Assembly: GCF_023229025.1 (NCBI RefSeq)
Contig: NZ_JALOAA010000016.1
Location: 1-43,965 of the forward strand
Origin: Sulfurimonas sp.
GTDB lineage: Bacteria > Campylobacterota > Campylobacteria > Campylobacterales > Sulfurimonadaceae
DNA length: 43,965 bases
Direction of reading: 5' to 3'
Under the pieces are notes generated by a model. That model did no database searches, had not been told where the DNA came from, and saw nothing but the letters and a program-made list of their open reading frames with translations. Below are positions 24,631 through 32,834 of this stretch, piece by piece. Numbering within the stretch: the first letter of the stretch is position 1; the number at the start of each line of letters is the position of its first letter. The translations under genes were made by a program, and so were the position numbers.

Positions 24631-25077
24631 ATGAAACATGCAGAAAATAGCATACAAAATGTTGTCGATGAGAATCAAACTCGCGTTCATGCAGGAGTAA
24701 CACTGCTCTTTATGGGTGCATATCTATTTAGCGCAAATGAGTTATTTATATATATATTGATTTATGACTATTTAGTAAGAGTTTACATGACTCCTCTTAT
24801 GAGTCCTATCTATTTAATCTCTACTATTTTAGTAAAGCTATTTAATCTAAAAGAGAGACTCAGTGAGGGCTATGCAAAGGAGTTCGCTTCACATGTCGGC
24901 TTGAGTATGCTCTTTGCGGTATTAATAGCAGACCTCTTAAATGAGACAACGGCAGCTCTTTTATTAACCGTTTTTTTGGCTCTATGGAAAATAGTAGAGG
25001 TTGCAAAAGATTACTGTTTTGCATGTAAGTTTTATGAACTATTAAAGAGTAAAAATATTGAGCTGGAGTCACTATGA
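24631..25077 (+). CDS. DUF4395 membrane protein B (CP motif lost)
   Basis: The 148-residue protein is the second DUF4395 member of the locus and the first gene of the cys operon. It has the same layout as protein A: VVDENQTRVHAG near the N-terminus, hydrophobic helices, MSPIYLISTI, and C-terminal YCFACKFYEL with C129 and C132. The N-terminal Cys-Pro of protein A is missing here, so the two copies have diverged at a likely functional site. Its stop overlaps cysK by four bases (ATGA). The role is unknown; a membrane protein opening an assimilation operon could be a transporter or a sulfur-compound sensor (inference). Confidence 0.8.
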   Translation: MKHAENSIQNVVDENQTRVHAGVTLLFMGAYLFSANELFIYILIYDYLVRVYMTPLMSPIYLISTILVKLFNLKERLSEGYAKEFASHVGLSMLFAVLIADLLNETTAALLLTVFLALWKIVEVAKDYCFACKFYELLKSKNIELESL

Positions 25078-25994
25078 ATTATGCAAAAAATGTAACACAA
25101 CTTATTGGAAATACGCCCTTGGTGAAGATAAATATTGCAAGCAAAAATGCATTGGTACTCGCAAAATGTGAGTTTATGAATCCAACACACTCTGTAAAAG
25201 ATAGAATCGGAAATCATATGATTCAAGAGGCGATAAAGCAGGGTTTAATTGACAAAGATACTGTTGTAGTTGAGCCGACAAGCGGTAACACTGGAATTGC
25301 ATTGGCAAGCGTGTGTGCTAGTCTTGGAATAAAACTTATCCTTACTATGCCAAGGTCAATGAGTCTGGAGAGGCAGCAACTTTTAAAAGCGCTTGGTGCA
25401 AAGCTCGTTTTAACAGATGCAAAAAAGGGGATGAGCGGCGCGATTGAGATGGCACATGAACTAGAAAATGAGTTGAAAAATAGCTTTATGCCAAGACAGT
25501 TCTCAAATATGGCTAATCCTGAAATCCACAGAAAAACAACAGCGCTTGAGATATTAAAAGATACCGATGGTAAGGTTGACATCTTAGTTTTGGGAGTAGG
25601 AACAGGTGGTTCAATTACCGGAATCGGTGAAGTGTTAAAGAGCAAAAATCCAGATATAAAAATCATAGCCGTTGAGCCTCAAAGTTCTGCGGTACTCTCA
25701 CATGAAGATGCCGGTTCGCATGAGATTCAGGGGATAGGAGCGGGATTTATTCCTGATGTGCTAAATAGTAAAATTTATGATGAAGTTATTAAAATAAGCA
25801 ATGAAGACGCAATCAACTCCTCAAAAGAGCTGGCAAAAAAAGAGGGTCTTTTGGTGGGTATATCCTCAGGTGCAAATGTTTTTGCTTCAACTCAAGTTGC
25901 TAACAGGCAAGAGAATAGAGGTAAAACGATAGTTACTATTTTGTGTGATACCGGAGAGCGGTATTTAAGCTGCGGACTCTACGATGAGGAGTGA
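25074..25994 (+). CDS. cysK: Cysteine synthase (O-acetylserine sulfhydrylase)
   Basis: This PLP enzyme replaces the acetyl group of O-acetylserine with sulfide to make cysteine. The 306-residue protein carries the PLP lysine K42 in HSVKDR, the TSGNTG substrate loop, the phosphate-binding GVGTGGSITG and the C-terminal CDTGERYLS block. The family split between CysK and CysM cannot be settled by eye; thiosulfate use is possible. In Firmicutes, CysK also acts as co-repressor with CymR, relevant because an Rrf2 regulator is encoded across the divergent promoter. It is coupled to both neighbours. Confidence 0.94.
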   Translation: MNYAKNVTQLIGNTPLVKINIASKNALVLAKCEFMNPTHSVKDRIGNHMIQEAIKQGLIDKDTVVVEPTSGNTGIALASVCASLGIKLILTMPRSMSLERQQLLKALGAKLVLTDAKKGMSGAIEMAHELENELKNSFMPRQFSNMANPEIHRKTTALEILKDTDGKVDILVLGVGTGGSITGIGEVLKSKNPDIKIIAVEPQSSAVLSHEDAGSHEIQGIGAGFIPDVLNSKIYDEVIKISNEDAINSSKELAKKEGLLVGISSGANVFASTQVANRQENRGKTIVTILCDTGERYLSCGLYDEE

Positions 25995-25996
25995 TG

Positions 25997-26227
25997 ATGC
26001 AGGAAAAAGCATATAGGTCGGTTATCAAAACTATCTCATGGAGAACAGTAGGGACGCTAGATACGATAGTAATTTCTTACATAATAACAGGCAATTTAGT
26101 TATGGCGGCATCAATAGGCTCCATAGAGGTTGTGACAAAAATGATTTTGTACTACTACCATGAGAGAGCGTGGAACAAGATAGAGATTGGCAGACATAAA
26201 GCCACGGCAAACGATTATCATATATAA
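25997..26227 (+). CDS. DUF2061 small membrane protein
   Basis: The 76-residue protein has the DUF2061 look: SVIKTISWRTVGTLDT, a first hydrophobic helix (about 18-33), a second (about 36-52) and the conserved YYYHERAWNKI. Members of this family often lie beside sulfate-assimilation genes such as cysH, as here between cysK and cysH; this is from memory. No biochemical function is known. Three start codons stand in a row (GTG, ATG, ATG at 25991, 25994 and 25997). The last has AGGAG at the best distance. Confidence 0.8.
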   Translation: MQEKAYRSVIKTISWRTVGTLDTIVISYIITGNLVMAASIGSIEVVTKMILYYYHERAWNKIEIGRHKATANDYHI

Positions 26228-26239
26228 GAGGAAAATAGA

Positions 26240-26953
26240 GTGATAGAGAAAATAGCAAAACTAAACCAAAGATTTAAAAATCAAGAACCGAAAAAAGTTT
26301 TAAAACAGTTTTTGGAGGAGTATAAAGAGAAGATAGCACTCTCTTCAAGCTTCGGGGCAGAGGATCAGGTTTTGAGTGACATGATTTTAAAAATAGATGA
26401 AAGTGCAGAGATATTTACGCTCGATACCGGAAGACTTCCCTATGAGACATATGATGTAATGAACAGAACGAATTTAAAATATAAGACAAAAATAAAGGTC
26501 TATTTTCCACACAGCAGAGATGTTGAAGAACTATATCAAAAGCAGGGAATCAACGGCTTTTATAACTCTGTAGAGAATAGAAAGGAGTGCTGCTATGTGA
26601 GAAAAATAGTACCTCTACAAAGAGCACTCAAGGGCGTTGATATCTGGATAACGGGTATTAGAGCCGAGCAGAGTCCGACACGAGAAGATATGCAACTTTT
26701 TGAGTGGGACGAGGCAAACAGAGTTATAAAACTAAATCCGCTTGTTTCATGGAGCCAAAGCGATGTTTGGGACTACATAAAAGCAAACGATGTCCCATAT
26801 AACGCCCTGCATGACAAAGGGTATCCAAGCATTGGCTGCGCACCTTGTACAAGAGCGGTTAAAGATGGTGAAGATATACGAAGTGGAAGATGGTGGTGGG
26901 AAGACCCTAAACATAAAGAGTGTGGACTACATATAAAGGATACAAAGTGCTAG
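26240..26953 (+). CDS. cysH: Adenylylsulfate (APS) reductase, iron-sulfur type
   Basis: The 237-residue enzyme reduces APS to sulfite. It carries the paired cysteines C117-C118 (ECCYVRK) and C200-C203 (CAPC) that hold a 4Fe-4S cluster. These are the mark of APS-using enzymes, in contrast to E. coli PAPS reductase, which lacks them. The catalytic cysteine is C228 in KECGLH. SSSFGAED and TLDTGRLP form the nucleotide-binding region. No APS kinase (cysC) is present in the operon, which agrees with direct APS use. The start is GTG with AAGAGG eight bases upstream. Confidence 0.94.
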   Translation: MIEKIAKLNQRFKNQEPKKVLKQFLEEYKEKIALSSSFGAEDQVLSDMILKIDESAEIFTLDTGRLPYETYDVMNRTNLKYKTKIKVYFPHSRDVEELYQKQGINGFYNSVENRKECCYVRKIVPLQRALKGVDIWITGIRAEQSPTREDMQLFEWDEANRVIKLNPLVSWSQSDVWDYIKANDVPYNALHDKGYPSIGCAPCTRAVKDGEDIRSGRWWWEDPKHKECGLHIKDTKC

Positions 26954-27858
26954 ATACAAAAAGATTGACACATTTAAAACAGCTTGAGGCTGAATCTATT
27001 CATATACTTAGAGAGGTCGTTGCGGAGTTTGACAATCCTGTGATGATGTACTCTGTGGGAAAAGACTCCGCGGTTATGCTTCATCTTGCTCTAAAGGCTT
27101 TTTTTCCTGCAAAACTGCCGTTTCCGCTTCTACATGTAGATACAAAATGGAAGTTTAAAGAGATGATAGAGTTTCGTGATAAAAGAGCAAAAGAGGAGGG
27201 TTTTGAGCTTTTAGTTCATTCCAATCCAGAGGGGATTGAAAAAGATATAAACCCTTTCGTGCATGGCTCGGCTCTGCATACCGACATCATGAAGACACAA
27301 GGCTTAAAACAGGCACTAAACAAATATAAGTTTGATGCGGTATTTGGCGGAGCAAGAAGGGATGAGGAGAAATCCAGAGCAAAAGAGAGAATCTACTCTT
27401 TTAGGGATAAAAACCATAGATGGGACCCTAAAAACCAGAGACCGGAGCTGTGGAATCTCTATAACTCAAGAGTGAACAAAGGTGAGAGCATAAGAGTTTT
27501 TCCACTCTCAAACTGGACGGAGCTTGATATTTGGCAATATATCTACTTAGAGCATATTCCGATTGTGCCACTCTATTTTGCAAAAAAACGACCTGTTGTT
27601 GAAAAAGACGGAGTCAAGATAATGGTGGACGATGAGAGAATGCCCATAGAAGAGGGAGAGGTTGTAAAAGAGGAGATGGTTCGCTTTAGAACTCTGGGGT
27701 GCTATCCTCTGACGGGAGCGGTTGAGTCAAACGCTACAACGCTAGGCGAGATTATTCAAGAGATGCTTTTGACAAAAACAAGCGAGAGGCAAGGACGTGT
27801 AATCGATAATGATTCAGCGGGTTCTATGGAGAAGAAAAAAATGGAGGGGTATTTTTAA
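26947..27858 (+). CDS. cysD: Sulfate adenylyltransferase subunit 2
   Basis: CysD is the catalytic subunit that makes APS from ATP and sulfate, together with the GTPase CysN. The protein follows E. coli CysD closely from RLTHLKQLEAESIHILREV to GSMEKKKMEGYF, with the PP-loop YSVGKDSAVMLHLA and the block KSRAKERIYSFRD. GTG 26947 gives 303 residues, in line with the family, and has AAAGGA six bases upstream. An earlier in-frame GTG at 26920 would add nine non-family residues. The chosen start overlaps cysH by seven bases. Confidence 0.94.
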   Translation: MLDTKRLTHLKQLEAESIHILREVVAEFDNPVMMYSVGKDSAVMLHLALKAFFPAKLPFPLLHVDTKWKFKEMIEFRDKRAKEEGFELLVHSNPEGIEKDINPFVHGSALHTDIMKTQGLKQALNKYKFDAVFGGARRDEEKSRAKERIYSFRDKNHRWDPKNQRPELWNLYNSRVNKGESIRVFPLSNWTELDIWQYIYLEHIPIVPLYFAKKRPVVEKDGVKIMVDDERMPIEEGEVVKEEMVRFRTLGCYPLTGAVESNATTLGEIIQEMLLTKTSERQGRVIDNDSAGSMEKKKMEGYF

Positions 27859-27859
27859 T

Positions 27860-29272
27860 ATGTCGGTATTAGATACAAAAATAGCAACGGATATAGAGAG
27901 TTATTTAAAAGAGCATGAGAACAAAGAGTTGCTTAGATTTATAACATGTGGAAGTGTAGATGATGGAAAATCTACTCTTATAGGAAGACTTCTACATGAT
28001 TCAAAGATGATTTTTGAAGATCAGCTAGCAGCCATAAAGAAGGATTCAAAAAAGAGCGGTACAACCGAGGGCGAGTTTGACCTCTCACTTCTTGTTGATG
28101 GACTGCAGAGCGAACGCGAACAGGGGATTACCATTGATGTCGCATACAGATATTTTACGACAGATAAGAGAAAGTTTATCATCGCCGATACACCCGGACA
28201 TGAGCAGTACACAAGAAACATGGCAACAGGTGCGAGTACTGCTGATTTGGCAATTATTCTCATTGATGCTAGATACGGTATGCAAACGCAGACAAGAAGA
28301 CACTCTTTTATAGCAAAACTGCTTGGCATAAAGCATATAGTTGTTGCGATAAACAAGATGGATTTGATGGAGTTTAGTCAAGAGGTTTATGAAAATATAT
28401 CAAGAGAGTACCTCTCTTTTGCAAAAGAGCTTGGGCTAAGTGATGATATTACACTAATTCCCATCTCTGCCCTAAATGGCGACAATGTGGTTGATAAAAG
28501 CCCAAAATCCCCATGGTACAGAGGCGAGACACTTCTGCATCTTTTGGAAAATATAGAGATAGGAAGTGACAGAGATTTAATGCATTTTAGATTGCCTGTG
28601 CAGTATGTAAATAGACCAAACCTCGACTTTAGAGGCTTTTGCGGAACTATATCTTCTGGCATCATAAGTGTCGGCGATAACATAACAGTTTTGCCATCAG
28701 GAAAAAGCTCAAGAGTAAAAGAGATAGTCACCTATGATGGCAATCTGGATTACGCATACGCGCAGCAGGCAATCACTCTAAGGCTTGAGGATGAGATAGA
28801 TATAAGTCGTGGCAATATAATCGTTAAAAGTGACGAGCAGCCAGATAGCGGGGACTCTTTTGATGTGAATATTGTCTGGATGAGCGAAGAGCCGCTACTA
28901 AAACATAAGCAATATTTTATAAAAAGAGCTTCATCTTTGAGCGTGGGAAGCATAGATAAGTTTTACTATAAAACTGATGTAAATACTCTAGAGCAGCAGA
29001 GTGCAAACCTGCTTAATCTAAATGAGATAGGGCATGCAAAACTCGATCTAGAGAGCTCCTTAGCGTATGATGCGTATAGTAAAAACAAGGCTATGGGAAG
29101 CTTTATAATCATAGACAGAATTACTAACAACACGGTAGGTGCCGGAATGATTGTGCAAAAATCAGAGGAACCTTCAAAAACAAAAACTTCAGAATATTCA
29201 GAGTTTGAAGTGGAGTTAAACGCACTAGTGAGAAAACATTTTCCTCATTGGGAAGCAAAAGAGATTTTTTAG
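27860..29272 (+). CDS. cysN: Sulfate adenylyltransferase subunit 1 (GTPase)
   Basis: CysN couples GTP hydrolysis to APS synthesis by CysD. The 470-residue protein is an EF-Tu-like GTPase with G1 SVDDGKST, G3 DTPGHEQ and G4 NKMD, followed by two beta-barrel domains. ATG 27860 starts one base after the cysD stop with GGAGGGG upstream. A longer reading frame into cysD exists but lacks family support. There is no fused APS kinase domain at the C-terminus. Confidence 0.95.
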   Translation: MSVLDTKIATDIESYLKEHENKELLRFITCGSVDDGKSTLIGRLLHDSKMIFEDQLAAIKKDSKKSGTTEGEFDLSLLVDGLQSEREQGITIDVAYRYFTTDKRKFIIADTPGHEQYTRNMATGASTADLAIILIDARYGMQTQTRRHSFIAKLLGIKHIVVAINKMDLMEFSQEVYENISREYLSFAKELGLSDDITLIPISALNGDNVVDKSPKSPWYRGETLLHLLENIEIGSDRDLMHFRLPVQYVNRPNLDFRGFCGTISSGIISVGDNITVLPSGKSSRVKEIVTYDGNLDYAYAQQAITLRLEDEIDISRGNIIVKSDEQPDSGDSFDVNIVWMSEEPLLKHKQYFIKRASSLSVGSIDKFYYKTDVNTLEQQSANLLNLNEIGHAKLDLESSLAYDAYSKNKAMGSFIIIDRITNNTVGAGMIVQKSEEPSKTKTSEYSEFEVELNALVRKHFPHWEAKEIF

Positions 29273-29281
29273 GAATAAAAC

Positions 29282-30841
29282 ATGTCAAAAGAGACAAAAG
29301 CACAAAAAGTTGAACGGATAAAGAGCCAAAAAGATGGTCTGGATGTTTTAAGCGATATATATCGCTATGCAAAAACGAGCCAAGAGATTGACCCGGAAGA
29401 TATAGAGAGATTTAAGTGGTATGGGTTTTATTCCCAAAACAAAAATCTTCAAGACAAAGATGACGATACTCTATATTTCATGCTAAGAGTGAAACTTATA
29501 GGCGGCAGACTTAATCTAGACGGGCTTGAAGCTGTAGCTGAGATTTCAAAGAGATATGCAAGAGGAACTGCCGATTTTACAACAAGACAAGACATTCAGC
29601 TCCACTTTATAAAGGTAGAGGACTTACCGGCAATTTTTGAGCGACTAAAAGAGGCTGGACTCACTACTGTTTTTGCGTGTGGCGATGTTCCGAGAAATGT
29701 TGTCACATGTCCCGTAAGTGATGTTGATAGTGAGCGAATTTATGATGTTGACACAATTACAAAAGAGATAAACGAATATTTTGACGCAAACAGAGAGCTC
29801 TCAAATCTTCCTAGAAAGTACAAAGTCGGGATTAGCGGCTGTTCTAAACACTGTGCCTCTCATGAGATACAGGATTTGAGTTTTAATGCGACAAAATTTC
29901 AAGATGGCACTGTTTTGTTTGATGTAAGTGTTGGCGGTGGTTTGGGCTCAAACAGACAGATAGCCTCTCATCTAGGTTATGTACAAGCAGAGCAGGTTTT
30001 GGCGGTTACAAAGGCTGTTACCGAGATGTACAAAGAGTATGGAAACAGAGAAAACAGATACAAATCAAGACTAGGACATCTTCTTAAGAGTTTTGGAGTA
30101 GATAAATTTTTGCAAACACTAAACTCAAAACTAGACTTTACTCTTCAAAAAAGAGAAATTCAAGCCTACACTCCTTATGCAAAAAGAGGACATTTTGGTA
30201 TTCATAACAGCATAAAAGAGGGCAGAAGCTATATCGGTTGTGCGGTTAATGGCGGAAAAATAGGGGCTAAAGGATTATACAGTCTTTTGGATATACTTAA
30301 AAAATATGAAGCCACCGCTATAAGAGCGACAATATCTCAAAACTTTGTCATAACTGATTTGCCAAGCAAAAATGCTCATGCTGCAGCAAAAGAGCTCTCT
30401 AGGATAAAAATAGACGCAAATCCATCTCCTTTTAAGGCAAGAAGTATCTCTTGTACGGGGATAAATTTTTGTAAATATGGAGTCTCTGAGACAAAAGATT
30501 TGGCGATTGAGCTAGCAGAGTATCTAGAGAAAAGGTTTCCTAATTTTAGTGAACCGCTCTCATTTAGTGTTAACGGATGCCCGCACTCATGTGCCCATCC
30601 GCACATTGTAGATATTGGGCTATTGGGATGTAAGTTTAAGCATAACGACAAGACAGTGTCTGGGTTTGAGTTGATTTTAGGCGGCTATCTTGAGGGGGAC
30701 AAAAGCAGTTTTGGAAAAAAAACAGGTATAAAATTTATCCCAGAGGATGCGTTTAAAATTGTAGGAAGTGTAGTTGAGAGTTACAAAAACACTCATTATA
30801 AAAATTTTCAAGACTATGCAGCAGGAGTTTTGTATGAGTAA
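29282..30841 (+). CDS. Siroheme sulfite (or nitrite) reductase, ferredoxin type
   Basis: The 519-residue protein has the duplicated architecture of siroheme reductases, with ferredoxin-like half domains around two catalytic parts. The 4Fe-4S/siroheme ligands are C391, C397, C433 and C437 (C-x5-C-x35-C-x3-C, in CTGINFC and NGCPHSC). The block TADFTTRQDIQLHF is also conserved. Sequence alone does not separate sulfite from nitrite as substrate. The position directly after cysN argues for assimilatory sulfite reduction to sulfide, six electrons from ferredoxin. No flavoprotein partner (CysJ) is present. Confidence 0.88.
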   Translation: MSKETKAQKVERIKSQKDGLDVLSDIYRYAKTSQEIDPEDIERFKWYGFYSQNKNLQDKDDDTLYFMLRVKLIGGRLNLDGLEAVAEISKRYARGTADFTTRQDIQLHFIKVEDLPAIFERLKEAGLTTVFACGDVPRNVVTCPVSDVDSERIYDVDTITKEINEYFDANRELSNLPRKYKVGISGCSKHCASHEIQDLSFNATKFQDGTVLFDVSVGGGLGSNRQIASHLGYVQAEQVLAVTKAVTEMYKEYGNRENRYKSRLGHLLKSFGVDKFLQTLNSKLDFTLQKREIQAYTPYAKRGHFGIHNSIKEGRSYIGCAVNGGKIGAKGLYSLLDILKKYEATAIRATISQNFVITDLPSKNAHAAAKELSRIKIDANPSPFKARSISCTGINFCKYGVSETKDLAIELAEYLEKRFPNFSEPLSFSVNGCPHSCAHPHIVDIGLLGCKFKHNDKTVSGFELILGGYLEGDKSSFGKKTGIKFIPEDAFKIVGSVVESYKNTHYKNFQDYAAGVLYE

Positions 30842-32153
30842 AGAGCTATTTAGACCACTTCTCTTAGAGGATAAAAAAAATTTAAAAGAGGAGATAAGAA
30901 AGGGTATTATCGGAACTCACAAGAGACACTATTTTGATTATACAGCTTCAGGACTCGCATATAAAGCGGTAGAGTCGCGTATAGCTGAGGTTTTAAAAAC
31001 TTATGCAAATACACACTCAAAAGAGGCTTCAATGGCAGCAAAAACAGATCTTTTGTATAAACAAGCGCGCATACATTTAAAGAGTTTGCTAAAGCTTGAG
31101 CCTGATTTTGCTATTTTACCATCGGGTTGTGGAGCAACGGCAGCTATTAAGAAATTTCAGGAGATTTTAGGGATATATATTCCGCCTGCTACTCGTAAAA
31201 GATTTAAAATTCAAAGTCATAGCTCATCACGCCCGCTTGTTGTTGTCGGGCCCTATGAGCACCACTCAAATGAGGTAAGTTACCGCGAAGCGCTATGTGA
31301 CACGGTTAGAATAGGGCTTAACAGCGATGGGGTGATTGACCTAGAGCAGCTTGAAGATGTTTTAAAAACAAGTAAACATATTGAAAAAATAGGTGCCTTT
31401 TGTATAGCCTCAAATGTAACGGGCATTATTACTCCATATGAGAAGATTTCTAAAATACTGCGTAAATATGGAGCAATCGTATGCTTTGATGCTGCCGCTT
31501 CATCTCCATACATGAATGTTCCATCCTCCTTTTATGATGTAATGTTTCTATCTCCTCACAAGCTTATAGGAGGTCCCGGCTCATGTGGACTATTAGCAAT
31601 AAGAAAATCCCTTATAGATGATAATATTGCGCCGACATTTGCGGGCGGCGGAACTGTTGAGTATGTAGATAGGAACAGCCACCTTTTTGTTGATGAGAAA
31701 GAGGCTCGCGAAGATGCCGGAACTTCTCCTATACTGCAGTTGATTCGCGCTGCACTTGCCTATCAATTACGTAATGAGATAGGGTTTACTTGGATTAAAA
31801 AAGAGAAAAACAGGTTGATGAAATATCTTACTCGGGGGCTTTTAGATATAGAGGGGTGTACGATTTACGGAAGTTTAAGCGAGGAAAATATCGGGATAGT
31901 CTCCTTTAATATAGAGAGTGTCGACCCATATCAACTCTGCTCCTATATGTCCGGCAAAAATGGCTTGCAGACTCGTGCAGGTTGCTCATGTGCCGGACCG
32001 TACGGACATGACCTTTTGGGGCTTGATGATAACCACACTATGGAAGAAAAACCGGGATGGCTTCGTATAAGTATCCATTTTTCGCAGGAGATTAGCGATA
32101 TTGACTACCTACTTCATGCTATAAATAAAAGCATTTGTGAGATAAAAAATTAA
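30834..32153 (+). CDS. Class-V aminotransferase fold PLP enzyme, cysteine-desulfurase-like
   Basis: The 439-residue protein has the class-V fold: HYFDYTASGLAY at the N-terminus, VVGPYEHHSN, and the PLP lysine in LSPHKLIGGPG. A cysteine-rich loop, TRAGCSCAGPYGHDLLG, occupies the region where cysteine desulfurases have their catalytic cysteine, but the motif differs from both SufS and IscS. ATG 30834 with AGGAG upstream was chosen; it overlaps the reductase by eight bases, so it is the last gene of the cys operon. It might mobilise sulfur from cysteine, or act on another amino acid; the substrate is unknown. Confidence 0.8.
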   Translation: MSKELFRPLLLEDKKNLKEEIRKGIIGTHKRHYFDYTASGLAYKAVESRIAEVLKTYANTHSKEASMAAKTDLLYKQARIHLKSLLKLEPDFAILPSGCGATAAIKKFQEILGIYIPPATRKRFKIQSHSSSRPLVVVGPYEHHSNEVSYREALCDTVRIGLNSDGVIDLEQLEDVLKTSKHIEKIGAFCIASNVTGIITPYEKISKILRKYGAIVCFDAAASSPYMNVPSSFYDVMFLSPHKLIGGPGSCGLLAIRKSLIDDNIAPTFAGGGTVEYVDRNSHLFVDEKEAREDAGTSPILQLIRAALAYQLRNEIGFTWIKKEKNRLMKYLTRGLLDIEGCTIYGSLSEENIGIVSFNIESVDPYQLCSYMSGKNGLQTRAGCSCAGPYGHDLLGLDDNHTMEEKPGWLRISIHFSQEISDIDYLLHAINKSICEIKN

Positions 32154-32168
32154 GAGCTATCAAATAGA

Positions 32169-32182
32169 TACAATAGTACAAT
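32169..32182 (+). promoter_or_regulatory. Possible -10 elements before upp
   Basis: Two TACAAT hexamers (32169-32174 and 32177-32182) lie 28-42 bases before the upp start, just after the end of the cys operon. No clear -35 element is visible. Confidence 0.35.
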
Positions 32183-32210
32183 TCACAAAAGCTTATCTAA
32201 GGCAGACAGA

Positions 32211-32834
32211 ATGGTTTACGAACTATCAAATCCTCTCACTAAGACATTGATTACACACTTAAGAGACCAAAAAAGCGATGCAATTCGTTTTAGACATACA
32301 ATTGCAGAGCTTACAAAACAGCTTGTTTATGAAGCGTTAAAAGAGTTTTCGTTAATTCAAAAGAGTATAAAAACTTGGCAGGGGGAGCAGAGTTTTGGCG
32401 CAATTGATGAGAAAAATATAGTAGTAGCAACGGTTTTGCGAGCAGGCATGCCGATGCTAGGTAGCGCCATAGAACTTCTGCCTGATGCGGCAGCAGGTTT
32501 TTTGGCGATAAAAAGAGATGAGACTACGCACAAAAGTGTTCTCTATTATGACAGGCTTCCAGAGTGTAGAGACAAAACTATACTCTTAGTTGACCCGATG
32601 GTAGCAACCGGCGGCTCAATTTGTGATGCGATAGAGCTTATAAAGAGTAGAAATCCTAAGAAAATAGTTGCACTAAACATTATAGGCTCGCCTGAGGGTT
32701 TAGAGAGGGTAAGTAAGAGATATTCTGATGTTGATATATACATCGCGCAGATAGATGAGAGATTAAATAGCGACATGTTTATAATTCCGGGGCTTGGAGA
32801 TGCGGGTGACCGCTCTTACAACACGCCAGAGTAG
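32211..32834 (+). CDS. upp: Uracil phosphoribosyltransferase
   Basis: Upp salvages uracil with PRPP to UMP. The 207 residues match the family length. The PRPP-binding loop DPMVATGGS is at 128-136, and the early block TKTLITHLRDQ and the C-terminal GLGDAGDRSYNT are typical. The RBS is weak (AAGG). A methyltransferase-like gene begins inside its 3' end. Confidence 0.95.
   Translation: MVYELSNPLTKTLITHLRDQKSDAIRFRHTIAELTKQLVYEALKEFSLIQKSIKTWQGEQSFGAIDEKNIVVATVLRAGMPMLGSAIELLPDAAAGFLAIKRDETTHKSVLYYDRLPECRDKTILLVDPMVATGGSICDAIELIKSRNPKKIVALNIIGSPEGLERVSKRYSDVDIYIAQIDERLNSDMFIIPGLGDAGDRSYNTPE

Noticed and set aside
26920..26946. GTG 26920 as the cysD start
   Set aside because: It adds nine residues outside the family pattern and lies deep in cysH. 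GTG 26947 has a better RBS and family-length product.
27809..27859. Longer cysN reading frame starting inside cysD
   Set aside because: The extra 17 residues do not resemble CysN. ATG 27860 directly after cysD has a strong RBS.
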